A DNA stretch of 64,000 nucleotides from Herbinix sp. (GTDB taxonomy: Bacteria > Bacillota > Clostridia > Lachnospirales > Lachnospiraceae): assembly GCA_029256105.1 (NCBI GenBank), contig JAQSYO010000006.1:1-64000 (forward strand), read 5' to 3'. Each line of letters begins with the position of its first letter. Position 1 is the first letter of the stretch. The notes beneath the pieces were generated by a model that had not been told where the DNA came from, searched no databases, and saw only the letters and a list, made by a program, of their open reading frames with translations. Shown piece after piece: positions 26,803-35,948 of this stretch. The position numbers and the translations under genes were made by a program.

Positions 26803-27780
26803 TTAGCATATTCGTGGTAATCCCTCTCCATAAAGGATATCAATTCTTCGACTACCTTTTAAAGTTGTAATCATCGTTACGCTCTTGCCTTCTGTAATCC
26901 TACCAATTATCTTAGCATCTTTCCCGTATTTACTCTTATGAATTGCTTTCAGAGCCATATCCGCTTGATTTTGTGGTACCACTGCAATCATCTTACCCTC
27001 ATTTGCCATATAAAGTGGATCAAGACCTAAGATATCACAGAAACCTTTGACCTCATTGCTTACCGGTAGGGAACCCTCATCGATCTCGACTCCACAGGAA
27101 GAGCTGGATACAATTTCATTCAAAACGGTAGCAAGACCGCCACGTGTTACATCTCGCATAAAATGAATCTTTATTTTTTGCTCCATCAATTTATTTAATA
27201 TTGAAATGAGCGGAGCACAATCACTTTTGATATTATTCTCAATTCCCATGCGATGGGACATAATTGCTGCATGATGTTCTCCTAAATTACCGGACAAAAG
27301 GATTACATCTCCTTTGTGACAATTAGCGATACTCACGCCTTTTTGCGCAATCTCACCAATTCCCGAAGTATTAATATAAACTCCACCATTTCCTTCTATT
27401 ACTTTCGTATCACCTGCAACGATTTTAACCTTAGCTTCTTTGGCAGCCAAAGCCATTGATTTCGCAATCGCATCAATGGTCTCAATCTCTGTGCCTTCTT
27501 CAATGATAAAGCCAGCTGTCAGATATTTGGGGATTGCACCCATCATCGTAAGATCATTTACGGTACCGCAGACTGCTAGCTTTCCAATATCACCACCATT
27601 GAAAAACAAAGGGGTAACAACAAAGGAATCCGTCGTATATGCTATGTTTCCCTCTACTTTTAAAACTGCTGAATCCTCTAGCTTATTTAATATTTTATTA
27701 TTAAAATTTTTTAAAAATATATCATGTATTAAGTTACTGGTCTGTATTCCACCACTACCATAAGACATATTAATTTTCAT
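26803..27780 (-). CDS. hypE: Hydrogenase maturation factor HypE
   Basis: HypE receives a carbamoyl group from HypF on its C-terminal cysteine and dehydrates it to thiocyanate, the source of the CN ligands of the NiFe site. The chain ends exactly with PRIC, the required C-terminal Cys. The AIRS-like ATP-binding fold shows GSGGIQTS at the start, DSFVVTPLFF, and VAGDTKVI. The length of 325 is normal. It is the last hyp gene of the operon, about 100 bases after hypD. Confidence 0.96.
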   Translation of the reverse strand: MKINMSYGSGGIQTSNLIHDIFLKNFNNKILNKLEDSAVLKVEGNIAYTTDSFVVTPLFFNGGDIGKLAVCGTVNDLTMMGAIPKYLTAGFIIEEGTEIETIDAIAKSMALAAKEAKVKIVAGDTKVIEGNGGVYINTSGIGEIAQKGVSIANCHKGDVILLSGNLGEHHAAIMSHRMGIENNIKSDCAPLISILNKLMEQKIKIHFMRDVTRGGLATVLNEIVSSSSCGVEIDEGSLPVSNEVKGFCDILGLDPLYMANEGKMIAVVPQNQADMALKAIHKSKYGKDAKIIGRITEGKSVTMITTLKGSRRIDILYGEGLPRIC

Positions 27781-27882
27781 ATTAAATTCCCTTCCCTTTC
27801 GGAGAATTTCATCCTTATTATCAGAGCTTTTTCTACGGTTTTTAATTAGGAGTATTATTTTCTCCGGAGCTTTCAGAGGATT

Positions 27883-28929
27883 TTATCCCCTATTCTTATA
27901 CCAGATGCCACAGGCTCCTTCGGTTGAAACCATACACGGACCGATTGCATTCATCGGTGTGCAAACCGTTTTAAACATAGGACAATCTACCGGATGGATC
28001 CGCCCCAGAATGACATCTCTACATTTACAGCCTTTCGGGCTATGCTCCGTAAATTTCTTAAATTCGCTACCTGCATCAAAGACTTTGTATTCTTGTCTTA
28101 GACGCAAAGCGGAATTACTTATTACGCCTATTTCTCTCCAATAGTCATCCGCACTTTCAAAGTATTGGTTAACCAATCTCTGTGCCTTCTGATTTCCTTC
28201 TTCTGTTACGGCACTTACATACATATTTTTCATATTACTTTTATGACTTGTAACCTGCTGAACAATCTCAGAAACAGCTGCAAGGATATGCTCTCCTTCA
28301 AATCCAGCAATCACAAAGGGCTTATGATACTTATTTACTAATTCGATATATACCGAGCTTCCTGTTATTACACTCACATGACCAGGGCAAAGAAATGCAT
28401 CAATCTTTTCTTCGTTCTCACAGATAAAAGTTAATGCAGGTATAATTGTTTTTATTGAGGTTAAAAGCTTTAAATTCTTTATCTCATTCTTTATCATATC
28501 TTCAATGATTAATGCATAGATAGGTGTCGTTGTCTCAAAGCCTACTGCTGCAAAGATAAATTGTGTATCGGGTTCTTCCATCGCAATTTTTAACGCGGAT
28601 AGCGGAGAATAAAGGATTCTTACCTTTCCTCCATTCGCCTTCGCTTCTGTCAAAGAGTATTGATTTCCTTTTACCTTCATCATATCTCCGAAGGTAAGGA
28701 CACAATGTTTCTCTTGTAATGCATATTCTACCAGTCTATCGATGTAGACCGAGGACGTTACACATACCGGACATCCCGGTCCGGAAATCAATTGAATCTT
28801 AGGTGATAATAGGCTTCGAATACCATTTTTAAATATACTTGAGGTATGCGTACCACATACCTCCATGATTTTAATACGATCACCATCATAGTTTTTCAGT
28901 TCATCCATTACTTGTTGAAGAGTCTTCAT
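27883..28929 (-). CDS. hypD: Hydrogenase maturation factor HypD
   Basis: HypD is a 4Fe-4S scaffold on which, with HypC, the Fe(CN)2CO group is assembled. Conserved motifs are VCGTHTSSIF (about 24-33), SGPGCPVCVT, FAAVGFETTTP, CPGHVSVI, and the C-terminal cluster-binding segment KGCKCRDVILG...PMFKTVCTP..GPCMVSTEGACGIW. The length of 348 fits. It overlaps the end of hypC by 29 bases, as often in hyp operons. Confidence 0.96.
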   Translation of the reverse strand: MKTLQQVMDELKNYDGDRIKIMEVCGTHTSSIFKNGIRSLLSPKIQLISGPGCPVCVTSSVYIDRLVEYALQEKHCVLTFGDMMKVKGNQYSLTEAKANGGKVRILYSPLSALKIAMEEPDTQFIFAAVGFETTTPIYALIIEDMIKNEIKNLKLLTSIKTIIPALTFICENEEKIDAFLCPGHVSVITGSSVYIELVNKYHKPFVIAGFEGEHILAAVSEIVQQVTSHKSNMKNMYVSAVTEEGNQKAQRLVNQYFESADDYWREIGVISNSALRLRQEYKVFDAGSEFKKFTEHSPKGCKCRDVILGRIHPVDCPMFKTVCTPMNAIGPCMVSTEGACGIWYKNRG

Positions 28930-29143
28930 CCATATCCTCCTCTAGTTCTTGGAACATCCAAAGTATCTCCTCCGCAACATCCTTCTTCATAACCTCGAGT
29001 ACACATCCTGCATGAATCAAAACATAATCTCCTATTTTGGCGGAGACTAATTTTATATTTACTTCCGTTATGTTATTCATTATGTTAACTTTAGCAAAGT
29101 CACCGTTTATCTCAGTGATTCTACCGGGTACTGCTACACACAT
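28901..29143 (-). CDS. hypC: Hydrogenase maturation chaperone HypC
   Basis: HypC is a small chaperone that shuttles the Fe(CN)2CO group to the large-subunit precursor, using the Cys that follows its initiator Met. I therefore chose the start at 29143, giving MCVAVPGRI, the strictly conserved N-terminus; an earlier in-frame ATG at 29182 would bury that Cys. AAGG precedes it. The 80-residue length is typical. It lies between hypF and hypD, overlapping hypD. Confidence 0.94.
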   Translation of the reverse strand: MCVAVPGRITEINGDFAKVNIMNNITEVNIKLVSAKIGDYVLIHAGCVLEVMKKDVAEEILWMFQELEEDMDEDSSTSNG

Positions 29144-29178
29144 GCCACTACCTTGCCTTTCTTGTGTAAGTTCATAGC

Positions 29179-31569
29179 TCACTTCATTAAACCAATATAG
29201 GTCTGCCCAAGACTAATGGAACCATCATTGGGGGGAACTGCCATATTAACATAAACCTGAAATCTCTTTTCTCTTAAGATTTTCAGTGTCCGTTCAGTTA
29301 AAATGGTATTTTGAAATACCCCACCACTTATGGCAACGGTATTACTGTTTTGTTTTCTTCTTATCATTTCACAGACCTCACCGATCATATCTGCAACAGC
29401 ATAGTGAAAACCCAGTGCGAGAGAACCGGGGTCTATTGTCTCTCTTAAATGGCAAATGGTTTCTAATATCGGTTTAGGGTCTATTGTTATTATCTCACTT
29501 TTTACCTGGATTGCAAATGCAAGATATTCCGGTTGTAAATCATTTCTTAATGCGAGTACTGCCTCACGTTCCAGGGATGCTGCACATTCTCCCTCGTACC
29601 GGTTATCCTGACCAAGATTTAAGATGGATGCTACTGCATCAAATAATCTACCCATGCTTGAAGTTAATACGGTATTAATTTTATTATTAATCGCTGCCTT
29701 TATAATTTCGCTACGATTATCCTTACTATACTCGTCCAAACCGGAATTTATCAAATAACAAGTGGCTGTCTTCTTCGCATCACGCATGGACTGATCACCA
29801 CCTAATATCGGGATATAGCCTAGATGTGCTGCCCGGATAAAGTCTGCTCCTTCGCATACTAGAAACTCTCCTCCCCAGATATTACCGTCGGTTCCATACC
29901 CCGTACCATCAAAAGCTACTCCTATTACTCTCTCCTTTAAATCATATTCTGCCATAACGGAAGCAATATGAGCATGATGATGTTGTACTTGCAGGATTGG
30001 GATTCCAAGGGTCTTCGCAAAATCCACAGAATAATAATTTGGATGCATATCACACACAGCAAGGGAGGGAGTTATTTTAAGTAATCTTGAAAGATCTGTC
30101 AATGAGGCTTTGTATTCTTTCATTATATCCACTTCTTCTAAATCTCCAAAATACTGGGATACTACAGCGCTACCATACTTATAAAGACAATACGCCGATT
30201 TCAGATCCCCTCCGGCTGCAAAAATCATGATATTCTTCTTGCTGCTAGGTGGTAATAGGCTACTAGAATTTCTCTCCACTTGTGGTGTATCCTCCGGTCT
30301 CCCGGAAATAAATACGGGATAAGGAACATAACCACGGCTTCTTCTAATTAACTGGGGTTTATGATCAATAATCTTGGCCACGGAGTCGTCTACTGATCGT
30401 ACAATACGTCTTTTATTATATAAGACACCTTTTAGATATGGTACCTTGAGGGATAATATTGTTGCATCCTCTTTTATAATTGGTTTATTTGCAATATTAG
30501 CGCTGGTCATAATAAGTGGACCACATTTATTCGTAAGAAGTATCTGTAACGGTGTATAGGGTAGAAAGGAACCACAGTAGATACTCCCCTTGTTCGTCGA
30601 GGGTGCCATAATGTTTCCTTTGGTATAAAGTAATACAATTGGCCTAGCTTTCGACTCTAATAAAGTCTTCTCTTCCTCCGATACGATGCAGTACTCCTCA
30701 ATTGACCCAAGTGTTTCAAACATTACTGCAAAGGGTTTTTCTTCCCGACCTTTTAATTTACGTAGGTTTTGTACTGTAGCTTCTTTGAAAGGTGAACATA
30801 CGAAATGATATCCACCAATGCCCTTAACTGCTATGATATCTCCGGAGTTTATCGCGACTACAGCCTCCTCCAGGGCATCTTGTTCTACCACTTCTTCTGA
30901 TATATCCATCCGTCTCTCTTCCTGCATGTCATGATAGATCAAATAAGGTCCGCAATCATTACAGGATATTGTTTGTGCATGGAACCGCCTACTTGTAGGT
31001 GATATATACTCCTCATGACAGGGTTTACACAAGTCAAAATCCCTCATCGTTGTATTATTCCTGTCATAGGGTAATTCCTCGATTATGGAATACCTTGGCC
31101 CACAGGACATACAGCTGATGAAGGGGTTAAGAAATCTTCGATTTCTCTTCTCATATAATTCATTTTGACATTCCTGGCATACCGGTAAATCAGGAGGTAT
31201 TATAGAGACTTCCTCACTCGCTTGGCTGTCAATAATGATAAAATCGTCTCGTTCGATTTCTAACATATTACTAATTAGTGCCAAACCATCCTTTTGTGAT
31301 ATATCTTCAAATTGTATTATATCTTTAATTTCAAGCTTGATTATCTCACAGCAACTCTCTTTATTTGTCTTTAATTCAAGTAAGAAGGAATCAAAATCCT
31401 CTTGTAATGAATGTGTTACTATCTCTACAAAACCTCCGACATTACGTACACAGCCACTGATATTATGCTTTTTGGCAATACGATAAACAAGGGGTCGAAA
31501 ACCAACCCCTTGCACAATGCCAAATACCTTTATTCTCTTTGTTATGCGTTTAATTTGTCCATTATCCAT
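29179..31569 (-). CDS. hypF: Carbamoyltransferase HypF
   Basis: HypF makes carbamoyl-AMP from carbamoyl phosphate and passes the carbamoyl group to HypE. The full domain set is there. An acylphosphatase domain (about 8-97, GIVQGVGFRPLVYRIA) is followed by two zinc-finger units (CQECQN...CMSCGPRYS and CKPCHEEY...CNDCGPYL). A YrdC-like domain (about 205-395, KGIGGYHFVCSPF) and a Kae1-like domain (about 440-796, with QVQHHHAHIASVMAEY and GVAFDGTGYGTDGNIWGGE) complete it. The length of 796 is at the upper end. Its start overlaps the end of hypB by 28 bases. Confidence 0.96.
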   Translation of the reverse strand: MDNGQIKRITKRIKVFGIVQGVGFRPLVYRIAKKHNISGCVRNVGGFVEIVTHSLQEDFDSFLLELKTNKESCCEIIKLEIKDIIQFEDISQKDGLALISNMLEIERDDFIIIDSQASEEVSIIPPDLPVCQECQNELYEKRNRRFLNPFISCMSCGPRYSIIEELPYDRNNTTMRDFDLCKPCHEEYISPTSRRFHAQTISCNDCGPYLIYHDMQEERRMDISEEVVEQDALEEAVVAINSGDIIAVKGIGGYHFVCSPFKEATVQNLRKLKGREEKPFAVMFETLGSIEEYCIVSEEEKTLLESKARPIVLLYTKGNIMAPSTNKGSIYCGSFLPYTPLQILLTNKCGPLIMTSANIANKPIIKEDATILSLKVPYLKGVLYNKRRIVRSVDDSVAKIIDHKPQLIRRSRGYVPYPVFISGRPEDTPQVERNSSSLLPPSSKKNIMIFAAGGDLKSAYCLYKYGSAVVSQYFGDLEEVDIMKEYKASLTDLSRLLKITPSLAVCDMHPNYYSVDFAKTLGIPILQVQHHHAHIASVMAEYDLKERVIGVAFDGTGYGTDGNIWGGEFLVCEGADFIRAAHLGYIPILGGDQSMRDAKKTATCYLINSGLDEYSKDNRSEIIKAAINNKINTVLTSSMGRLFDAVASILNLGQDNRYEGECAASLEREAVLALRNDLQPEYLAFAIQVKSEIITIDPKPILETICHLRETIDPGSLALGFHYAVADMIGEVCEMIRRKQNSNTVAISGGVFQNTILTERTLKILREKRFQVYVNMAVPPNDGSISLGQTYIGLMK

Positions 31570-32195
31570 GATACTACCTTGTCAAAGCCCTCTTCGGTTT
31601 TACCAGATACTTTGATTACCGGAGCGGTTTTGTTTAAAGCCCTCACACCCTTCATAAAGAAGTCTTCGTCAAAATCAAGGTACGGTATAAGATCACATTT
31701 ATTAATCAGTATTATATCTGCTTTCTCAAATGCCAGCGGATATTTATATGGTTTATCACTGCCTTCCGTTACGGTTGATATCAGCATTTTCGCATGCTCT
31801 CCTATCATAAATTCTGCAGGACATACCAGATTACCAATATTTTCAATAAAAAGTACACCATTGTTAATTTTCAGATCCTCTACTGCTTTACCAATCAGAG
31901 GGGAATCTAAATGACAAGCACCACCGGTGTTTATCTGGATTGCTTTTACTCCCAAGGACTGTAACGTCTTAGTATCAAAATCTGCTTCGATATCACCCTC
32001 GATGACATAAGGAGTAACATCCTTTAGTCGTTTAATGATCTGTATTAAGGAAGTAGTCTTCCCTGCCCCAGGTGCGCCCATTACATTGATAGCATAAATA
32101 CCACTTTGTGTTAATTCGGAATTTATTTGTGCTGCAACCTCATCATTCTTGTCATAGACAGATTGCATTATTTCTATTTCTTTATTTTCCGCCAT
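31542..32195 (-). CDS. hypB: Hydrogenase nickel-insertion GTPase HypB
   Basis: HypB is a SIMIBI-class GTPase that, with HypA, inserts nickel into the hydrogenase large subunit. Walker A is GAPGAGKTTS, the GTP-specificity motif INKCDL. The metal-site Cys and His are in GGACHLDSPL and NLVCPAEF. The N-terminal His-rich or CxxC nickel-storage segment found in some HypB proteins is absent; the chain starts directly with a short helix. GGAGG lies upstream. It is separated from hypA by about 230 bases carrying a duplicated element, the only real gap in the hyp part of the operon. Confidence 0.95.
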   Translation of the reverse strand: MAENKEIEIMQSVYDKNDEVAAQINSELTQSGIYAINVMGAPGAGKTTSLIQIIKRLKDVTPYVIEGDIEADFDTKTLQSLGVKAIQINTGGACHLDSPLIGKAVEDLKINNGVLFIENIGNLVCPAEFMIGEHAKMLISTVTEGSDKPYKYPLAFEKADIILINKCDLIPYLDFDEDFFMKGVRALNKTAPVIKVSGKTEEGFDKVVSWIMDKLNA

Positions 32196-32221
32196 ACATT
32201 GCCTCCAAACTTAACTCAAAC

Positions 32222-32431
32222 TTTCAGATTAATCAATACTTGAAAGAAGTTCAAAATGAATTTCCATTGGAATTCATTTTGGAGTTCTTTCCAAGAATTT
32301 TGGCTTTTTCAAAATTCTTTTTATACTTCAGATTAATCAATACCTGAAAGAAGTTCAAAATGAATTTCCATTGGAATTCATTTTGGAGTTCTTTCCAAGA
32401 ATTTTGGGCTTTTTCAAAATTCTTTTTATAC
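32222..32431 (-). repeat. Tandem duplication of a 105-bp element between hypA and hypB
   Basis: Copy 1 (32222-32325) and copy 2 (32326-32430) match at nearly every base, differing by a few substitutions and a one-base insertion. Each copy holds two inverted repeats: AAAGAAGTTCAAAATGAATT with its partner, and AAGAATTTT/AAAATTCTT. Copy 2 covers the last codons and stop of hypA, and copy 1 repeats that sequence in the spacer. Confidence 0.93.
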
Positions 32432-32764
32432 TTCAATTGACTTAATATAAAATTCTTTGCCAATCTCGGTAGGACTGCCTTCTCCATTACAAAATGGGCA
32501 TTGAAAAGAAAACGGTTTTCGTGTAAACAGCTCCCCACACTCATTACATTTTAGCTTTGGAATCACTCGCTCGATATTTAACTTTGCTTTCTCACATAAG
32601 CTTCCTTCTGCAATAATATCAAAATATAACTCTATGGAACTGGCTACATAACCAGAATAATCTCCTACAACCAGATTAATAACCTTAACCTCAGGTGCCT
32701 CATTTTTCATCGCAAATTCTTGCGCTATCTCAATTATTCGTTGAGTGATTGGGTATTCGTGCAT
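32426..32764 (-). CDS. hypA: Hydrogenase nickel chaperone HypA
   Basis: HypA delivers nickel together with HypB. It starts MHEYPITQ, where His2 and Glu3 are the nickel ligands, and holds a zinc site CNECG...CPFC. The 112-residue length is normal. The start lies inside echF (31-base overlap), tying the maturation genes directly to the structural genes. The stop codon sits at the edge of a 105-bp sequence that is duplicated downstream. Confidence 0.95.
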   Translation of the reverse strand: MHEYPITQRIIEIAQEFAMKNEAPEVKVINLVVGDYSGYVASSIELYFDIIAEGSLCEKAKLNIERVIPKLKCNECGELFTRKPFSFQCPFCNGEGSPTEIGKEFYIKSIEV

Positions 32765-33096
32765 TTTATAAACTCATCCCTTACCTTACCAAATGATGGT
32801 GCAGTATATTGATTTTCCATTTTGAGACACTTCTTTGGACAAACTTCACTGCAATAATTACATTGGATGCACTGGAGACGTTCAATACTCCAGGAGGATT
32901 TCGATTTATCAACCTTAATTGCTCCGGTTGGACATCGTCTCTCACACATACTACAGAAGATACAATCATCAATTGCAATTGCAATTTTTCCTCTGGTTCT
33001 TTCATAACTATCCTTTTTCTTAATTGGATAAAGAACTGTATATGGTCCATGAAGCATATTCTTAAAAAGTGTCTTGCTCATACTTAATATAGACAT
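32734..33096 (-). CDS. echF: Ech hydrogenase ferredoxin-like subunit EchF
   Basis: This polyferredoxin subunit has two 4Fe-4S motifs, CIFCSMCERRCP and CIQCNYCSEVCP, preceded by a short basic N-terminal segment with the TVLYP element seen in EchF and NuoI. It hands electrons from reduced ferredoxin to the cluster in EchC. The 120-residue length matches EchF. It is the last structural gene, overlapping hypA. Confidence 0.92.
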   Translation of the reverse strand: MSILSMSKTLFKNMLHGPYTVLYPIKKKDSYERTRGKIAIAIDDCIFCSMCERRCPTGAIKVDKSKSSWSIERLQCIQCNYCSEVCPKKCLKMENQYTAPSFGKVRDEFIKCTNTQSLNE

Positions 33097-33121
33097 AATT
33101 TATCCGTCCTTCTGATATAGT

Positions 33122-34201
33122 TCATCGTTCTGTACAACTAATGCAAGGGTCAATAGTAAGAATTAAAATTGGTACATCTGCCAACGCGCACCCTTTAAGT
33201 GTTTCAAGTAATGCAGGAACATTTGCAAAGGTAGGTGTTCTTACTCTCAGTCTGTCCAAATACTTTGAGCCATTCGCCTTTGCATAATATACTACCTCCC
33301 CACGTGGTTGCTCCACTCTTGTAAAATACTCTCCGTTCGGATTACCAGTAACCTTTACCTTAATATCGCCTTCCGGAATTATGGCAATACATTGCTTTAT
33401 TAAATCCATCGATTGGAACATCTCTCTAATTCTAACGGAGGTTCTTGCATAGGAATCGCCATCACTCTCTACAATCGGTTGAAAATTCAATTTATCATAT
33501 GCTGCATAACCTTGTGTCCTCATATCCATTTCAATACCGCTGGCTCTTGCCATTGGTCCAACTGCACCCAAGTCAAATGCTTGTTGCTTGGATAATACGC
33601 CAACACCTTTTGTACGGCTCTTTACGGAAGTATCATTGATAAAGACCTCGGCAATTTCCTTCAATTCTTTTTCCATGCTGTTCATAACGCCGACAATCTT
33701 ATTTAATGTTTCCTCATTAATATCTTTTCTGACACCACCAATCTCACATACAGAAAAAATTACGCGTCCGCCCGTGGTCTCTTCAAAAACATCAAGAACT
33801 TGTTCCCTTAATTTCCAGGATTGCATAAATAAACTCTCAAAACCAAACGCATCAGCCAAAAGCCCAAGCCATAACAGATGGCTATGCAAACGTGATAATT
33901 CAGCCCAAATCGTTCTTAAGAATACTGCACGTTCCGGAACTTTTACCTCCATAATACTTTCTATCGCCATACAATATCCCATACCATGCATAAAGGAACA
34001 AATGCCACAGATCCTTTCTGCTACATAGGTATATTGTTGATAATCTTTCTTTTCTACCAGCTTTTCGAGTCCTCTGTGAATATACCCAATTCTTGGTACT
34101 GCCTCAACTACGACCTCATCCTCAAGGACCAGATCCAGATGAATTGGCTCAGGAAGTACCGGATGTTGAGGGCCAAATGGAATTACAGTTCTTTTTCCCA
34201 T
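33122..34201 (-). CDS. echE: Ech [NiFe] hydrogenase large subunit EchE
   Basis: This catalytic subunit reduces protons to H2. The four nickel ligands are visible: C65 and C68 in RICGICSFMHG, and C353 and C356 in DPCISCTER at the very C-terminus. The chain ends at that Arg, with no C-terminal peptide for an endopeptidase to remove, which agrees with the lack of a protease gene in the hyp set. It is homologous to NuoD of complex I (FGPQHPVLPEP at the start). The length of 359 is typical for Ech. TAATG couples it to echD. Confidence 0.95.
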   Translation of the reverse strand: MGKRTVIPFGPQHPVLPEPIHLDLVLEDEVVVEAVPRIGYIHRGLEKLVEKKDYQQYTYVAERICGICSFMHGMGYCMAIESIMEVKVPERAVFLRTIWAELSRLHSHLLWLGLLADAFGFESLFMQSWKLREQVLDVFEETTGGRVIFSVCEIGGVRKDINEETLNKIVGVMNSMEKELKEIAEVFINDTSVKSRTKGVGVLSKQQAFDLGAVGPMARASGIEMDMRTQGYAAYDKLNFQPIVESDGDSYARTSVRIREMFQSMDLIKQCIAIIPEGDIKVKVTGNPNGEYFTRVEQPRGEVVYYAKANGSKYLDRLRVRTPTFANVPALLETLKGCALADVPILILTIDPCISCTER

Positions 34202-34551
34202 TATTTATCCACCTCTTTCATGTTAAACGGTGTTTTTACAGGTATCTTATAAAGTGAATTGTTAAAGTCAATTGAAATGTCTATGATATTTACACCAAAA
34301 AGTTCTTTTATCTCATTCTCATACAAAAATGCAAAGGGATAAATGATGCTTATACTGGAAATTTCTTCTGTTGTATTTGTGATGAATCTTAAGCTTAATA
34401 GATCATAATCTTTATCAAAGGAATAACTAAGCTCCATGCCGTCTTTATTTGTACAGGTGATAGCCACCATACGGTAGCCTTCATTTCTTAAATGCAGTGT
34501 TTCTGCCAAAAGATCATTGGAGGAGATTGCTTTTATCGTCTGTTGACCCAT
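34201..34551 (-). CDS. echD: Ech hydrogenase subunit EchD (NuoC-like)
   Basis: This small soluble subunit of 116 residues corresponds to the 30-kDa/NuoC part of complex I. The recognisable stretch is ISIIYPFAFLYENEIKELFGVNIIDISIDF, equivalent to the PSA-fold region with ERE(V/I)xDLFGI in NuoC. It is poorly conserved and is assigned mainly by position between echC and echE. Its stop overlaps the echE start by one base (TAATG). Confidence 0.88.
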   Translation of the reverse strand: MGQQTIKAISSNDLLAETLHLRNEGYRMVAITCTNKDGMELSYSFDKDYDLLSLRFITNTTEEISSISIIYPFAFLYENEIKELFGVNIIDISIDFNNSLYKIPVKTPFNMKEVDK

Positions 34552-34572
34552 ATACTCACTCTTTCTGTAAAT

Positions 34573-35004
34573 TTATTTTTTTCGAACATTTTTTTGTTTT
34601 TCTTCTAATACAGCGAGTCCTTTTACGACACCATCAATAATTGCTTCCGGACGTGCTGCACAACCCGGTACATAAACATCTACTGGCAACACCTTATCAA
34701 CACCACCAACCACATTATAGCATTCCGCAAATATACCACCCGAGGTGGCACATATTCCAACGGCAACCACTACCTTCGGTTCTGCCATTTGCTCATATAG
34801 CTGCTTTACTACTGAAATATTTTGTTCATTGACACTTCCTGTGATCAGTAAGATATCTGCATGCTTCGGATTACCAGTATTGATAATACCAAAACGCTCA
34901 ACATCATATAATGGAGTAAGACAAGCCAACACCTCAATATCACAGCCATTACAGCTAGATCCATCATAATGTAAAATCCATGGTGATTTCTTTACAAATT
35001 TCAT
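34573..35004 (-). CDS. echC: Ech hydrogenase small subunit EchC
   Basis: This is the hydrogenase small subunit, homologous to NuoB, carrying the 4Fe-4S cluster next to the NiFe site. Cluster ligands are C18 and C21 in SCNGCDIE, C85 in GICATSGG and C115 in VPGCAARPE. The 143-residue length is typical of Ech and much shorter than uptake hydrogenase small subunits; there is no twin-arginine signal, so it faces the cytoplasm. Confidence 0.95.
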   Translation of the reverse strand: MKFVKKSPWILHYDGSSCNGCDIEVLACLTPLYDVERFGIINTGNPKHADILLITGSVNEQNISVVKQLYEQMAEPKVVVAVGICATSGGIFAECYNVVGGVDKVLPVDVYVPGCAARPEAIIDGVVKGLAVLEEKQKNVRKK

Positions 35005-35087
35005 CGTTAGCTCCCATCAGCCCATAACTCGGGCATAGTTATCCGTCATTTTTTGTTTTGTAATCTTGATTCGCAACTTCTTAAATA

Positions 35088-35948
35088 TTAATGGAAATAT
35101 GATAAAATCAAAAGATTTATAGTTCCTAATATACCCGTTACAATCCATGCCGAGTTTAAAGCTTGCTGCCATTTCAAACGAGCAAACGAGTTATCAATGA
35201 TAATCTCTAGAAAATAGATTAGTGCACAGGCTACTAATGCGAATACGCGACTGATTGGGGCCTCGGTTGCAAAAAAAACAAATACTAAAGTTAAGGTAAT
35301 AATTACCTCATACCAATGTGTAACTTCTATAACAGCCAAATCTCTACCTGAATACTCCGTTGTAATACCTTTCACGATCTCCTGGTGTCCGTGATGCGAC
35401 ATACTAAGGTCAAAAGGAGATTTTCTTAATTTAAAGGTTAATATAAATACTAATCCGATGAACACTCCCGGTAAATGAACAATTGCCGGCATAGAGGTAG
35501 AAATGATGTCCTTCACGAAGAAGCTCTTATCTACGTAATATAATCCTACACAAACAAGCAGTACCATCGGCTCATAAGCCATAATTTGTAATAACTCTCT
35601 TTCGGATCCTATCGTACTATAGGGAGAATTAGATGCATAACCACCTAGCACAAAGAAAACAGATCCTAAGGTCAAAGCGAATACTGCAAGTAGCATATCG
35701 CCACCGGATAATAAGATAACTGCTGTAAAAATAACAAAAATCAAGGAAACATAGATATAAAAACGATGCATTGAATTTACTTCAATTGATTCCTTCTGAA
35801 TCAATTTCAATACATCGTAAAATGGCTGTAATACCGGAGGACCTTGTCTTCCCTGCATACGTGCCGTTATTACCCTGTCAATTCCTGTGAGTAATCCACC
35901 AACCAATGGTGCTATTATAATTATTCCAATTATTATTAATATTATCAT
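35088..35948 (-). CDS. echB: Ech hydrogenase membrane subunit EchB (NuoH-like)
   Basis: This NuoH-like membrane subunit links the hydrogenase module to the ion channel. It has about eight hydrophobic helices and the typical cytosolic loops RMQGRQGPPVLQPFYDVLKL and GSERELLQIMAYEP, plus LRKSPFDLSMSHHGHQEIVKG. The start at 35948 gives a normal N-terminus (MIILIIIGIIII) and forms a TAATG junction with the echA stop, with GGAGG upstream. The open frame to 35990 adds only a Cys/Trp-rich overlap with echA. Confidence 0.94.
   Translation of the reverse strand: MIILIIIGIIIIAPLVGGLLTGIDRVITARMQGRQGPPVLQPFYDVLKLIQKESIEVNSMHRFYIYVSLIFVIFTAVILLSGGDMLLAVFALTLGSVFFVLGGYASNSPYSTIGSERELLQIMAYEPMVLLVCVGLYYVDKSFFVKDIISTSMPAIVHLPGVFIGLVFILTFKLRKSPFDLSMSHHGHQEIVKGITTEYSGRDLAVIEVTHWYEVIITLTLVFVFFATEAPISRVFALVACALIYFLEIIIDNSFARLKWQQALNSAWIVTGILGTINLLILSYFH

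Noticed and set aside
32251-32544. Minus-strand ORF across the duplicated element
   Set aside because: It runs out of phase through hypA and arises from the duplication; HypA has the conserved MHEYPITQ start in another frame.
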